The translations under genes were made by a program, and so were the position numbers. The notes under the pieces were generated by a model. That model made no database searches and was not told the DNA's origin. It saw only the letters and a list, made by a program, of their open reading frames with translations. This document shows positions 50,617 through 62,904 of a stretch of 64,000 nt of DNA, piece after piece; the stretch's first letter is position 1; the number at the start of each line of letters is the position of its first letter. This DNA comes from Kuschelorhynchus macadamiae (taxonomy: Eukaryota; Arthropoda; Insecta; Coleoptera; Curculionidae): assembly GCA_030620095.1 (NCBI GenBank), contig JAUTXW010000878.1, forward strand, positions 310,001 through 374,000. The letters are read 5' to 3'.

Positions 50617-50678
<62 letters not shown>
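50586..50678. repeat. (TATG)n/(TA)n compound microsatellite at P3 border
   Basis: ATGTATGTATGTATGTATAT followed by a TA run, directly abutting the left end of palindrome P3. Confidence 0.93.
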
Positions 50679-50689
50679 TTGGGAATGAG

Positions 50690-52170
50690 GTACTAATTAC
50701 CGCCTAAAGGAGAGTTTAGACCCGACTTTATTAGTATTAGTTTTAAAATTGGTTTTGTCTCATTTCTGTTTATTTTGTTAATTTCTATACATTGTGAAAC
50801 ACTGTAAGCATACGAGGAAGTGAGGAACTAATTCGGTTTATAGATTGTACAGGGATAGCCCTACTTTTTATTTACTGTATATGAGGAGGTTTGTTTTAAT
50901 TAGCAAACATGCTGAGTTTTTGCTAAGCTACTAAGATTTTTTTATAGGATCGAAAAAGCGAATATGCCAAGGTAAAAAAAGCACCAGCGGTATTTTTTGT
51001 ATGGGCAATTAAAACGAAAATTAAACATATTTTGGGTTCCGTAAAACTTTCCTTAATAATTTAGTCTGTTGTTGTCCGCTGTCCTATAAGCCAACAAAGA
51101 TAGATGTTGGTACAACTCGCGCTGATTTCTGGAAACAATTTTGAACAGATATTCTATAGACTTATTAAATCATTCCACCCTGACATCTCATGGACGATGT
51201 AGAGGTGTTGTTCTAGTTTTTCGTACACCCATGGTTTCACAAACTTTCCTAAAAATATCTTGTCGCTTCCTGTCGTTCTCGAGAGTAAATACGTCAGGCC
51301 ATGTACTAAAATAATCCATGACAACTAGGATATATTTGTTACCTCGATCAGACTCTGGAAATGGTCTTCAAAGGTTTATTGTTATCCTATCAAATGATAA
51401 AGCGACGTTATATTGTTTCATTGGTTCCCGAGATCTTCTGAGGCCCTTTCTTGCTGAACAGCAACCCAGTAGAATCGATCTCGAACTTTATCCAGAGTTT
51501 TGTTTACTCAAAGGTGCGCTCCGAATTTTCCGCAAAGTACTTCTTGTAATATGCCCTGGATTGTTTTTATGGGACCTACTAATTGGGTTTTAATGGTTTT
51601 CTGCACTTCCCAGACTTGTTTCAAGATTCCATCCTCAACTACCAATGAATCCCATTGAGGCCACAGTGTCTTAAATGCAAGCTTTTTGTAAAATATTTCT
51701 CTCCATTCTGGCCTAACTTTGGTCCAATATTGGGGTTTTAATTATGAATCCTTCGATTTCTCTGTAAACATATCCCTACCATAGATCTACCTTTTGACAG
51801 TACTTACAGTCTTCTATATAAGGGCGTCTGCATAAGGAATCACCGTTTTTATCTGCCGGGTCGCTGTTTAATTTGGAAATCGTTCCGTTGTAACTTTTCT
51901 AGCCATCTGGCCAACTGCCCTTCTGGAATTATTCATTTCTATAAGCCATCCTAATGAAGCATGGTGTTCGCTCTACCGTTCCACTCTTTCGTCGAGCGAC
52001 CCTCAGAGGATAGATCCCTCTGGAACGAAACCTCAGGGTCGATAGTTACGTAGGAGGACGACAAAATGAAAATTGGAGCAATTAAGAGGTTTTCCGTCGT
52101 GCGACGATTGAACTTACATAGTTGTGCGTTAAAACCGTTCACCGGGTCGGTTTTCGCTTAATATTGATGC
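50690..52170 (-). pseudogene. gypsy-type pol fragment (left P3 arm)
   Basis: Mirror of 57390-58880, read on the minus strand: RNase H end, integrase zinc region and the start of the catalytic core. The same internal deletion is present, so it predates the palindrome. More frame breaks are present than in the right arm. Confidence 0.8.
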
Positions 52171-52318
52171 CTGATTGTTTCTAATTCTAATTTCTTCATT
52201 TTAATGTCGTAATAATTTAATCGGTATATTTCATAATGTTTTGGCCTTCGTTGATTAATGTAGCCGCGCGCCGTGCTTGCCCGTGGGTCACGAAAATGAT
52301 CAAGTATCAATTAACAAC

Positions 52319-52601
52319 TAGGGATGGATGATATTAGAATTAACCTATCGATAGGCGATAACCCATCGCTTACCGATATATTTTATTGATCCATATGTCG
52401 ATAGTTATCGACTTATCGAACTATCGATAGTTTATTGCTACCTACCGGTATATTTCCGAAAAATTATTGAAGAGCAAAAAAAGTCCTCATTTTTGTAAAT
52501 ATGTATCCATAACTATTGGTTTTCTCAGCTACCTATCGATATAATCGATACCAGTTGTTATTCGATATATCGCTGACCTATCTATAAAACGCCCATCCCT
52601 A
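52319..52601. mobile_element. Small MITE-like element with TAGGGATGG ends and ATCGATA clusters
   Basis: It begins TAGGGATGGATGATA and ends CGCCCATCCCTA, forming short terminal inverted repeats. The interior is packed with TATCGATAG-type words. A mirror copy lies at 56965-57225 in P3. Ends of this form are seen in hAT-related MITEs, but no target duplication is visible, so the superfamily is open. Confidence 0.6.
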
Positions 52602-52604
52602 CTA

Positions 52605-52745
52605 TCCCTGAATCCGAGGATAGACTTTCCTCTGAAACGTCCAAAAAATAGATATTTTTCAGCGTCTTTCCTCGGGTACCTTCAAAATGAACCCAGAACT
52701 AAAAATGAGCCCAGAACTAAAGACCACAGATTAAAATTTTAAAGT
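52605..52745 (+). mobile_element. Penelope terminal piece with decayed hammerhead-like core
   Basis: CTGAATC (52608) then GAGGATAGACTTTCCTC and GAAACGTC (to 52641), followed by CCTCGGGTACC and an AGAACTAAAGACCA stretch repeated once in part. It is homologous to 50210-50320. The first core box is mutated from CTGAAGA. Mirror copy at about 56845-56960. Confidence 0.65.
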
Positions 52746-53860
52746 AATTTAGTAATTTTTTTCTTGCAGATTTACCATATTTTGTACCGTAAAACCCAAA
52801 AATAATTTTCTTCTTATTTCTAAAATATATTATGACCATTTTACACATTAATTGCGACTTATCGTGTGTAAATTTTGAGTTAAATATCTTTAGAAATATA
52901 AATGTAGTAAAATGGTAATTGCTTTACATCTTCAAAAAAACCTTACTTTTACAATATCTTTAAAACATTTGCAAACTACAAAGAGAAGAAAGAAGTTATG
53001 CAATAAAACATTGTAAAATCATGTTTCTAGAAGTAATATAAGAAGGACCAAACATATCAATGCCACTGAAACATTGATTGTATTTTTTACCAGCTGATCT
53101 GTTACACCATAGCGCAGATTGTAGGGTGTGGTCTTTCAAGTGTGTTTGTAGCGCGTTGTTTTTAATATGTTAGACAGAAGCGTGCCAGTAGTATATTTCC
53201 ATTATTTAATTTGAAAACGAAAAGCCATTTTAACGCACTAATGGGGGGTTGCAGAAAGCTCAATTAAAGTTTAAATGTTTAACGGAATGTCACATTTGAC
53301 AGCGAGTTCTTAGATTTATGTAAGCAGCTTGTCAAATGCGAAAGCTCGGATTATATTCTAAACAGCAATTAAGTTTTGTGCAATCGTGGGTCTATCTTGA
53401 AAACGAAGCGCTTCCAGTAACTTTTTTTTGTTATTTTTATTTAATGGAATAGCCCCTCCAAATATGGGAGCGGAATTTCCGTGCACCCTGTGTAGGATTA
53501 ATCTAAAGACCTGAGCCTAGTTTTTTAAAAGGGTCTCAAACGCTAAATTTTAATTACGGTCACAAAAATTCGAATACATGATTTTCTCTGATGTAAATAC
53601 CTGGCCATGATGACGGTCTCAAAACTAAAGTGTCAATTTGATAATTTAATTATAATTTTCTAAAATATATTATGGCCATTTTACAGATATTAATTGCGAT
53701 TTATCGTGTGTTAAATATCTAGAAATGTAAGAGGTCCATCAAAAAAACTAAAAAAAAAATCGAAATGGTTTTCGTTAACGATCCTCTTGTTATGTTAAAG
53801 TGGTGTATTATTTGGGGTTAGGATACAGTAAAAAAGAACAAGTGTTTTTTTTTAATTTTC
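52746..53860. other. Non-coding part of left P3 arm
   Basis: Matched by the mirror stretch 55857-56845. It contains a TTTACACATTAATTGCGACTT block and its decayed repeat at 53676-53710. No gene recognised. Confidence 0.5.
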
Positions 53861-54530
53861 GACGTTTCGCAACTTATTACTTTATAGTTGCATCCTCAGG
53901 TCACTAAAATGCCAGAGAAGAAAAACATATTTATGGGTTACAAAATCAGTTAAAGCTAAACAATTAAAACAGTTTAAAGAGTTAAAGTAAAAAAAACAAG
54001 ATTTACAGAAAGGCCACGATAAAAATAAGGTCAGTTTTATCAAAATGCAATCACCCTATAGGAAAGTAGCAACACAAGCTATTAATACGAAATTAATTGT
54101 TACACTTACTAAGTTTGACTTTTGGTGTTAAATAAATAGATAAAACTAAGAGAAACCTAGGTGTTAATTATATAGTTCCACACAAAATATTAAACGGAAA
54201 CCCATACTACAAAAAAGACTGGAATATTCTAAAAATATTAACCTAACTGCTTGGTTCTATTTTCTGTGTATATTTACATATAAAGTAATCGACGCTCAGC
54301 CACATGAGCAGCATCGAAAAAAAAACAACACACAAAATTTCAAGAATAATTTGTATGTTTTTGGTATAGGCAGAGTTGACATAGATATTATTTTATTTTA
54401 TCGATTATTTAAAATAGAGGATCTGTCAAAATCGAAGTTATGCCCTACATTAATTTTGTGCTCAACTAGTGCCATTGGGTTTGTTTAAGATATTTTTTGG
54501 GTCATTTTATATGTTCTTTAATAATTTGTT
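53861..54530 (-). pseudogene. Penelope-like 3' end with hammerhead-like core (left P3 arm)
   Basis: On the minus strand the end of a GIY-YIG endonuclease region (EHKINVGHNFDF-like) lies at about 54530-54400. Then comes the 3' untranslated part, and at 53899-53861 CTGAGGA, a GCAAC...GTTGC stem with a TATAAAGTAATAA loop, and GAAACGTC. All invariant hammerhead core boxes are kept in this copy. Confidence 0.75.
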
Positions 54531-54619
54531 TGTCATACTACTGTTAACAATGAAAAAAATCAAAATTGCATAAAAGAGTGAAATACAGTAGAGATTCATT
54601 TCTATTCAAAACAACATCC

Positions 54620-55860
54620 CAGCGCCCAATATACAAAGTGCTACATAGGATACATAGGAAGATCAAACAAATTATTAAAAAACATATAAAATGATCCAAA
54701 AAGTATCTTAAACAAACCCAACGGCACTAGTTGAGCACAAAATTAATGTAGGGCATAACTTTGATTTTGACAGATCCTCTATTTTAGATAATCGATAAAA
54801 TAAAATAATATCTATGTCAACTCTGCCTATACCAAAAACATACAAATTATTCTTGAAATTTTTTGTGTTGTTTTTTTTCGATGCTGCTCATGTGGCTGAC
54901 CGTCGATAACTTTATATGTAAATATACACAGAAAATAGACCCAAGCAGTTACGTTAAGGGGGAACTGGAATATGGATCATTTGCAAGCCTTCCGCCACTG
55001 CAATATTATGTTAAAACTATAAGAGATATCTATTAGCTTCAATGTGATTTTAATAGGGAAATATGTATAGTTGGGCACTAAATGCCAATTTTTGTGAAAA
55101 AATCAAATCTAGAGATATAAAATAAAAGTAGATTTGTCCATCTTCGACCATTTTTTGACCAATTTTGACGCACATGCCTTCGCATATAATTTTTTTTCCA
55201 CAAAATGGCTCTTTACCGCCTTACATTGATCCTTTGTCTACGTAACTGCAAAATTTGAAATGGTAAATCGTACTCATGTCTTTGTATTTCTGCAGCGCGT
55301 GAACCCTTTTGAACCCATTTTTAACCGAAATGTAATTTAAATTACCTATACATAACACATTTTTTTGAGGTCGGACGTGCAGGAAGTTTTTTTTAATGCG
55401 TAGGTACCTTTTCATCTTACTTTCAACTCGACTAGACCTTGTCGCTGGTTTTTCACTTTGTGCGTGCAGTTCTCCCTTAATATTTTTAGCATATTCCTGT
55501 CCTTTTTGTAGTATGGGTTTCTGTTTATTATTTTGTGTGGAACTATATAATTAACACCTAGGTTTCTCTTAGTTTTATCAATTTATTTGACACCAAAAGT
55601 CAAACTTAGTAAGTGTAACAATTAATTTCGTATTAATAGCTTGTGTTGCTACTTTCCTATAGCGTGATTGCATTTTGATAAAATTGACCTTATTTTTATC
55701 GTGGCCTTTCTGTAAATCTTGTTTTTTTTACTCTAACTCTTAAAAATGTTTTAATTGTTTAGTTTTAACTGATTTTGTAACCCATAATATGTTTTTCTTC
55801 TCTGGCATTTTAGTGACCTGAGGATGCAACAATAAAGTAATAAATTGCGAGACGTCGACA
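54620..55860 (+). pseudogene. Penelope-like GIY-YIG end and 3' region (right P3 arm)
   Basis: The plus-strand frame KCYIGYIGRSNKLLKNI, stop, NDPKSILNKPNGT, then after a frame change ALVEHKINVGHNFDFDRSS is the GIY-YIG endonuclease that PLEs carry after RT. A TTAA MITE interrupts it at 54958-55476. The hammerhead-like core at 55818-55856 has CTGAGGA and the same stem, but GAGACGTC instead of GAAACGTC. The left arm carries the mirror copy, so the two PLE ends face away from a 130-bp centre. Confidence 0.8.
54958..55476. mobile_element. TTAA MITE, 519 bp (copy 1)
   Basis: Flanked by TTAA at 54954-54957 and 55477-55480. The ends are GGGGGAACTG and, inverted, GGGAGAACTGCACGC. The left P3 arm carries the uninterrupted TTAA site (about 54240), which proves insertion after P3 formed. 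TTAA duplications are typical of piggyBac-type (also Kolobok) elements. A minus-strand open frame over 55221-55415 is shared in part with copy 2, but amino-acid differences are many and it is probably non-coding. Confidence 0.9.
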
Positions 55861-56844
55861 ATAAAAAAAAAGACTTGTTCTTTTTTACTGTATCCTAACC
55901 CCAAATAATACTCCACTTTAACATAACAAGAGGATCGTTAACGAAAACAATTTCGATTTTTTTTTAGTTTTTTTGATGGGCCTCTTACATTCCTAGATAT
56001 TTAACTCAAATTTAACACACGATAAATCGCAATTAATATCTGTAAAATCGCTATAATACATTTTAGAAAATTATAATTAAATTATCAAATTGACACTTTA
56101 GTTTTGACACCGTCATCATGGCCAGGTATTATGTTTTTAGAAGTACATTTACATCAGAGAAAATCATGTATCCGAATTTTTGTGACCGTAATTAAAATTT
56201 AGCGTTTAAGACCCTTTAAAAAAAACTAGGCTCAGGTCTTTAGATTAATCCTATACAGGTTACACGGAAATTCCGCTCCCATATTTGGAGGGGCTATTCC
56301 ATTAAATGAAAATAATAAAAAAAAGTTCCTGGAAGCGCTTCGTTTTCAAGATAGACCCACGATTGCACAAAACTTAATTGCTGTTTAGAATATAAACCGA
56401 GCTTTCGCGTTTGACAAGCTGCTTACAGAAATCTAAGAACTCGGTGTGAAATGTGACTTTCCGTTAAACATTTAAACTTTAATTGAGCTTTCTGCAACCG
56501 CCCATTAGTGCGTTAAAATGGCTTTTTTCGTTTTCAAATTAATTAATGCAAATATACTACTGGTACGCTTCTGTCTAACATATTAAAAACAACCCGCTAC
56601 AAACACACTTGAAAGACCACACCCTACAATCTACGCTATGGTGTAACAGATCAGCTGATAAAGTACCATTTAACTACATTTATATTTCTAAAGATATTTA
56701 ACTCAAAATTTAACACACGATAAGTCGCAATTAATGTGTGTAAAATGGTCATAATATATTTTAGAAATGAGAAGAAAATTATTTTTGGGTTTTACGCTAC
56801 AAAATATGGTAAATCTGCAAGAAAAAAATTACTAAATTACTTTA

Positions 56845-56960
56845 AAATTTTAATCTGTGGTCTTTAGTTCTGGGTTCATTTTGAAGGTACCTGAGGAAAG
56901 ACCCTGAAAAATATCTATTTTTTGGACGTTTCAGAGGAAAGTCTATCCTCGTATTCCGGG
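56845..56960 (-). mobile_element. Mirror Penelope terminal piece in right P3 arm
   Basis: Reverse-complement partner of 52605-52745, with the GAGGATAGACTTTCCTC stem and GAAACGTC kept and the first core box lost. Confidence 0.65.
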
Positions 56961-56964
56961 ATAG

Positions 56965-57225
56965 TAGGGATGGGCGTTTTATAGATAGGTCAGCGATATA
57001 TCGAATAACAACTGGTATCGATTATATCGATAGGTAGCTGAGAAAACCAATAGTTATGGATAGATATTTACAAAAATGGGAACTTTTTTGCTCTTCAATA
57101 ATTTTTCGGAAATATACCGATAGTTCGATAAGTCGACAACTATCGACATATGGATCAATAAAATATATCGATAGGTGATGTGTTATCGCCTATCGATAGG
57201 TTAATTCTAATATCATCCATCCCTA
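56965..57225. mobile_element. Mirror copy of the TAGGGATGG MITE
   Basis: Starts TAGGGATGGGCG and ends CATCCATCCCTA, with TATCGATAGG-type words inside. It is somewhat shorter than the partner at 52319-52601. Confidence 0.6.
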
Positions 57226-57389
57226 GTGGTTAATTGATACTTGATCATTTTCGTGACCCCACGGGCAAGCACGGCGGCTACATTAATCAACGAAGGCCAA
57301 AACATTAAGAAATATACCGAAATTGATAAACCAAATTATTACGACCTCAAAATGAAGAAATTAGAATTAGAAACAATTAGGCATCAATA

Positions 57390-58880
57390 TTAGGCGAAAA
57401 CCGACCCGGTGAACGGTTTTAACGCACAAAATATGTAAGTAGTTCAATTGTCACACGACGGAAAACCTCTTGATTGCTCCAATTTTCATTTTGTCGTCCT
57501 CCTACATAACTATCGACCCTGAGGTTTCGTTCCAGAGGGATATATCCTCTGAGGGTCGCGCGACGGAAGAGTGGAACGGTAGAGCGAACACCATGCTTCA
57601 TTAGGATGGCTTATGGAAACGAATAATTCCAGAAGGGCAGTTGGCCAGATGGCTAGAAAAGTTACAACACTACGATTTCCAAATTAAACAGCGACCCGGC
57701 AGATAACATAAAAACGGTGATGCCTTATCCAGACGTCCTTATATAAAAGACTGTAAGTACTGTCAAAAGGTAGATCAATGGTAGGGATATGTTTACAGAG
57801 AAATCAAAGGATTCATAATTAAAACCCCAATATTAGACCAATTGTGCATGAAAAAGTACCAAAGTTAGGCCAGAATGGAGAAATATTTTACAAAAAGCTT
57901 GCATTTAAGACACTGTGGTCTCAATGGGATTCATTGGTAGTTGAGGATGGATTCTTGAAACAAGTCTGGGAAGTGCTGAAAACCATTAAAATCCAATTAG
58001 TAGGTCCCATAAAAACAATCCAAGGCATATTACAAGAACTACTTTGCGAAAAATTCGGAGCGCACCTTTGAGTAAACAAAACTCTGGATAAAGTTTGAGA
58101 TCGATTCTACTGGATTGCTGTTCAGCAAGAAAGGACCTCAGACGATCTCGGGAACCAATGAAACAATATAACGTCGCTTTATCATTCGATAGGATAACAA
58201 TAGACCTTTCAAGACCATTTCCAGAGTCTGACCGAGGTAACAAATATATCCTAGTTGTCATGGATTACTCTAGTAAATGGCCTGACGTATTTACCCTCGA
58301 GAACCACAGGAAGCGACAAGACATTTTTAGTAAAGTTTGTGAAACCATGGTTGTACGAAAAACTAGAACAACACCTCTACATCGTCCATGAGATGTCAGG
58401 GTGGAACGATTTAATAAGTCTATACAATATCTGTTCAAAATTGTTTCCAGAAATCAGCGCGAGTTGTACCAACATCTATCTTTGTTGGCTTATAGGACAG
58501 CGAACAACAGTAGACTAAATTATTAAGGAAAGTTTTACGGAACCCAAAATAGGTTTAATTTTCGTTTTAATTGCCCATACAAAAAATACTGCTGGTGCTT
58601 TTTTTACCTCGGCATATTCCCTTGTTCGATCCTATAAAAAATCTTAGTAGCTTAGCAAAAACTCAGCATGTTTCCTAATTAAAACAAGCCTCCTGATATA
58701 CAGTAAATAAAAAGTAGGGCTATCCCTGTACAATCTATAAACCGAATTAGTTCCTCACTTCCTTGTATGCTTACAGTGTTCACAATGTATAGAAATTAAC
58801 AAAATAAACAGAAATGATACAAAACCAATTTTAAAACTAATACTAATTAAGTCGGGTCTAAACTCTCCTTTAGACGGTAA
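57390..58880 (+). pseudogene. gypsy-type pol fragment: RNase H end and integrase (right P3 arm)
   Basis: Plus-strand frames give the RNase H / connection end (QLARWLEKLQHYDFQIKQ, then a stop, then HKNGDALSRRPYIKDCKYCQ). The integrase N-terminus (VNKTLDKV, RFYWIAVQQE) follows, then a deletion, and the integrase core start with its first Asp region: YNVALSFDRITIDLSRPFPE, SDRGNKYILVVMDYSSKWPD. Next comes VERFNKSIQYLFKI and LLAYRTANNS. The DALSRRP and DYSSKWP motifs are diagnostic for gypsy. Several stops and frameshifts; no LTR seen. Confidence 0.85.
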
Positions 58881-58897
58881 TTAGTACCTTGACCACC

Positions 58898-59849
58898 GAT
58901 TCTACAAACTATATGAATTGAAAATATTTATTTACTTTCTTAAACATGAAATTTTTTATTAAAATAAGACAAAAACTGCCAATAAATCATCTCCATTTAT
59001 TTTTTTGTGTGAAATACCACTAATATATACAGTAAATCTAATAACAGCTCTTCCTATACCTACGTATATTATACTGAAACTACTATTCTGTTTTAAACCA
59101 GATACTTGGTCATGTCGCTTAACTATTAGGAACGATTATGTTTATATAATAATTTACATTCATTAATACAAACGTAGATTCCTTATTTATAACAAAATGT
59201 TGAGACGCAATGTAGTTGGAATGTTAACGTTATGTGCTTATTATGTTTTCATAAACTTATAAAATCATTCAAATATTTCAGAAATACGAGTGTCGGTATA
59301 ACCAAAATGCAAATTTGGGCTGGAATCCTCGATCTTCCTATTGGCTAAGGTATGGTAAAACGTCATATTTGGCGGATTTTGTGACAGCTACCCGCTTGCC
59401 TTATTATTGTAACGAACTTTTTTACAATTGTTTGACAATTTTTTGCTGGTATCTTCTTGTCAGATTTATCTGTGAAGTCCTGTTCATTTTTTTGGTAGTT
59501 GTGATTGCGTGTGTCATGGATGTAAAGTGAGCACATGCAATCAAAGTTGTTCCATCAAAGGGAGCATGTTAAAAAATGTTATCCAGGTAATGATCTATAT
59601 CTTTAGAGTACAAATACAAGTATAAACTAAAATATCCACATACAAGAAAGGTGAAGTAATAAAGGAAAAATATGTATTATTCTTTGAAAATAAATTAGAT
59701 GTTTTGGCTCCAAAGAAATAGTCCAAAACACTTGCTATTTGCAATATTTCATTTGTCGATAAGAATAGCTAACACATCATTTAAGAAGAAAACATTCAAG
59801 TAACTACATATTACAAATAAAAATTCAATACAGTTGATGGGAATTCATT
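58898..59849. other. Unassigned stretch between P3 and P4
   Basis: A+T-rich. A 71-codon plus-strand frame at 59315-59530 resembles nothing that I know, and its composition suggests chance. Confidence 0.45.
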
Positions 59850-61430
59850 ATACACAAGTACAAATAAATACATTTTTAGAAAATTTAAACTATATTACAA
59901 ATATTGACAGTTGTTTCGACAACACTGTTTTTCTAACTAATATCAAAATACAAAATTTTTGACCTATCTATTTGAACTTTCTAACTATCATCCAATCAAC
60001 CAATATTCTATCCACTAAGCGTATCGAATATATCAAAAATAGTGTCGTACTCAATAGGTTGCATTTCTATAAATATGTAATAAACATGGTCGTAGTTAAG
60101 TTTTGAGAAAATTGAATATTAATAATAATAATTTTGGTTTCTTTTTAAGATAAAATGATTAAATTTGCAAATAAGTTGTAAGAAACATAAAATGGTTGTT
60201 ACAAAGCTTGAAGTGAATATAAGTAAATGTAAGAACTAGTTTTGCTTTTATTAAAATGTATTTGTAATATACAAGTACAAATAAACAAATGTTTAGAAAA
60301 TTTCCACTCTATTACCAATATTGACAGCTCTCTCGACAACACTGTGTCTTCGCTAGAACATTATTTTAAGCTAACATCCAAATACACAATTTTTGACCTA
60401 TCTATCCTAGACTGTTATCTCGTTATCTAGTAGTTAAGTATATACATACTTAATATATACATTTAATAATGGAGAGTAACCAAAGTCCAGCTGGTCATTG
60501 AACAAAAAAACACGAAATATTTTGCTTAAGGACCAGGTGGACTTTGGTTTATGGTTCCATCATAAAATGTAGTAATAAGATGGATAGATAGGTCAAAAAT
60601 TGTGTATTTGGATATTAGCTAAGGGGGAACTGCACGCAGTATTATAGATCACTTGCAAGCCTTCCGCCGCTGCAATATTATGTTAAAACTATAAGAGATA
60701 TGTATTAGCTTCAATGTAATTTTAATAGGGAAATATGTATAGTTGGGCGCTAAATGCGAATTTTTATGAAAAAATCAAATCTAGAATTATAAAATAGAAG
60801 TAGATTTGTCCATTTTCGACCATTTTTTGACCACTTTTTGGCGCAAATGCCGTCGCATATAATTTTGGCTCTTTACCGCCTTGCATTGATCCTTTGTCTA
60901 CGTAACTGCAAAATTTGAAATGGTAAATCGTACTCATGTGAACCCTTTTGAACCCATTTTTAAACGAAATGTAATTTAAATTGCCTATACATAACACATT
61001 TTTTTGAGGTCGGACGTGCAGGAGGTTTTCTCTAATATGTAGGTACTTTTTCATCTTACTTTGAACTTGACTAGACCTTGTAGCTGGTTTTTCACTTTTT
61101 GCGTGCAGTTCTCTCTTAAAATAATGTACTTGTATATTACAAATACGTTTTAATAAAAGCAAAACTAGTTCTTACATTTACTTATATTTACTTCAAGCTT
61201 TGTAACAACCATTTTATATTTGTTACAACTTATTTGCAAATTTAATCATTTTATCCTAAAAAGAAATCAAAATTATTAGTATTATTCAATTTTCTCGAAA
61301 CTTAACTACGACCATGTTTATTATATATTTATAGAAATGCAACCTATTGAGTAAGACACTATTTTTGATATATTCGATACCCTTAGTGGATAGAATATTG
61401 GTTGAATACGTTAGAAAGTTCAAATTTATT
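59850..61430. repeat. Palindrome P4 with nested direct and inverted repeats
   Basis: 59975-60285 is matched in reverse complement by 61120-61430 (AGTAAATGTAAGAACTAG / CTAGTTCTTACATTTACT; ATAAACATGGTCGTAGTTAA and its partner). Within it, a unit at 59853-59972 is repeated directly at 60268-60408, and the end of that unit is inverted again at 60578-60620. A short hairpin pairs CCAAAGTCCAGCTGGTC (about 60479) with GACCAGGTGGACTTTGG (about 60532). A TTAA MITE fills 60623-61115. Confidence 0.8.
60623..61115. mobile_element. TTAA MITE, 493 bp (copy 2)
   Basis: Ends GGGGGAACTGCACGCA and, inverted, GAGAGAACTGCACGCA. Right flank TTAA at 61116-61119; left flank CTAA (one change from TTAA). It is homologous to 54958-55476 through most of its length, with a small internal deletion near 60860-60950. 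Confidence 0.85.
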
Positions 61431-62904
61431 TAATCGAGTGGGAGAAGTCGTCATTTTTTGTCCCTTTTCAAGTTTCTTTATTTTACCTCGGCCAACATCG
61501 ATCTCCCTCTTTTCTTTGAATTTGAGCAGGAGCCAGTTAGACTACCATGTTTAATTAGAATTTTTTTTGTGATTTTGTACCGTATAAGGTAGCGACAATG
61601 TCGGATTAGTTCACAAATAATAATGATCTAGTTTTAATCTTCTGTATATGGAAGGAATGCAGTCAAAAATTCAACTAGCTGAAATATAAACCAGCAGAAC
61701 AGGTAAAATATTCTTCACAGGACGCCATTTTGTGCAGGTGTAACTGACATATAATTCTTCTTTGTTTCAGGATTTTAATTTCTGATTTTTTTGTTTTAAT
61801 ACCGAGTTTCTTTTGATTTTGAAACTCTTTTTCTAATTAAAGACCAATCAAATTCTTAATAAAGTCGGAACAACCAAAGTTGTTTTAATTTTGAATCTAC
61901 CGATTTTTAATTTTGGATGATGCAAGATTCTAATTAATTACCTTCAAGATTTCTTATTTTATATTTGTATTAACTCAAACATTTAAAAGTACCAAAATTA
62001 TCATGACAATTTTACTTTATTATCTTGAATTGAAACTGTATCTGAAGAAGGCTACAGTGCAGGTGTTTTTTTTACTCCATCTTCGAGAGTTGCAGAGTAC
62101 TCCGGAGAAAATGTTTTGGATGTTTAGAAGAAGCTGGGATAGTTTTCCTTCTGCCGTGTGGTGATTTGCTTTTCTGCTAGACGTTTTGTGTTGAAATTAG
62201 GGAGGTCCAGACGCTTTTGATTCCTTCGGAAACTGAAACTTGAGCATTTTTCTTAATAATTTTATTATTCTGACTATTTTCACTGCTTCATTTTTATATT
62301 TCTTGGTCTTTTTGTGTAAATAATAACTATTGAGATATTATTTAGGGTATTGAGATCTGATGAGTTTACTGATAAATACTCTAGTTTCATTCGAGTTTTC
62401 TAATTGAAGGAATAGAGCAAATATTAGCACAGTTAGGCAGAATTTCTAGCACTGCTAATACTATTATTTTACATACAACCATAAATTTTTTTATTAGTTA
62501 TGCATTCATTTTTTAATAACTCCATTGATGTAACTCTGCTTAAATGTTTTATTATTTTTTTAGTTCAAAAACCACCAAACAAATATTGGGTACTAAGTTA
62601 TTATGAGCCTTTTGGCATACTTATTGCAGTTTTTCACATATTGTCATTCTGTTTTATAGAGTTACATAATTAATCTCTATGTGACTGGTTAAATTGTTTT
62701 TGGGTTAAAAATTGTATTAATTGCTATCTTATGTAACATACTTTGATATTTAATATATTTGGAAAATAAATAACCAAATACTGGTTTATTTCACTTTTGC
62801 AAAAAATTAATTGTTTCTGCCCTTCAAAAATAGACATATATTTGCAGAATAGAAGAAACAGAAACTATCTTATCGATTACAGCCACTCAAAGGCAAGAAT
62901 TGGC
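61431..62904. other. Unassigned stretch before the second MULE-like gene
   Basis: A+T-rich. It could hold upstream exons of the gene at 62905-64000, but none is recognisable. Confidence 0.4.

Larger units (their letters stand above)
50679..58897. repeat. Palindrome P3, arms about 3.8-4.2 kb
   Basis: 50690-54530 is matched in reverse complement by 54660-58890. Anchor pairs: 50690-50760 with 58810-58890; 51318-51593 with 57986-58261; 52319-52601 with 56965-57225; 53560-53640 with 56100-56210; 54350-54530 with 54660-54845. The arms look roughly 95% alike by eye. The right arm has an extra 519-bp TTAA MITE. The loop (54531-54659) is only about 130 bp. Each arm holds, from outside in, a gypsy pol fragment, a MITE, Penelope terminal sequence with a hammerhead-like core, and a Penelope 3' end. 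Confidence 0.93.

Noticed and set aside
55221..55415. Open frame partly shared by both TTAA MITE copies
   Set aside because: The element is small and non-autonomous; differences between copies change amino acids freely and no domain is recognisable.
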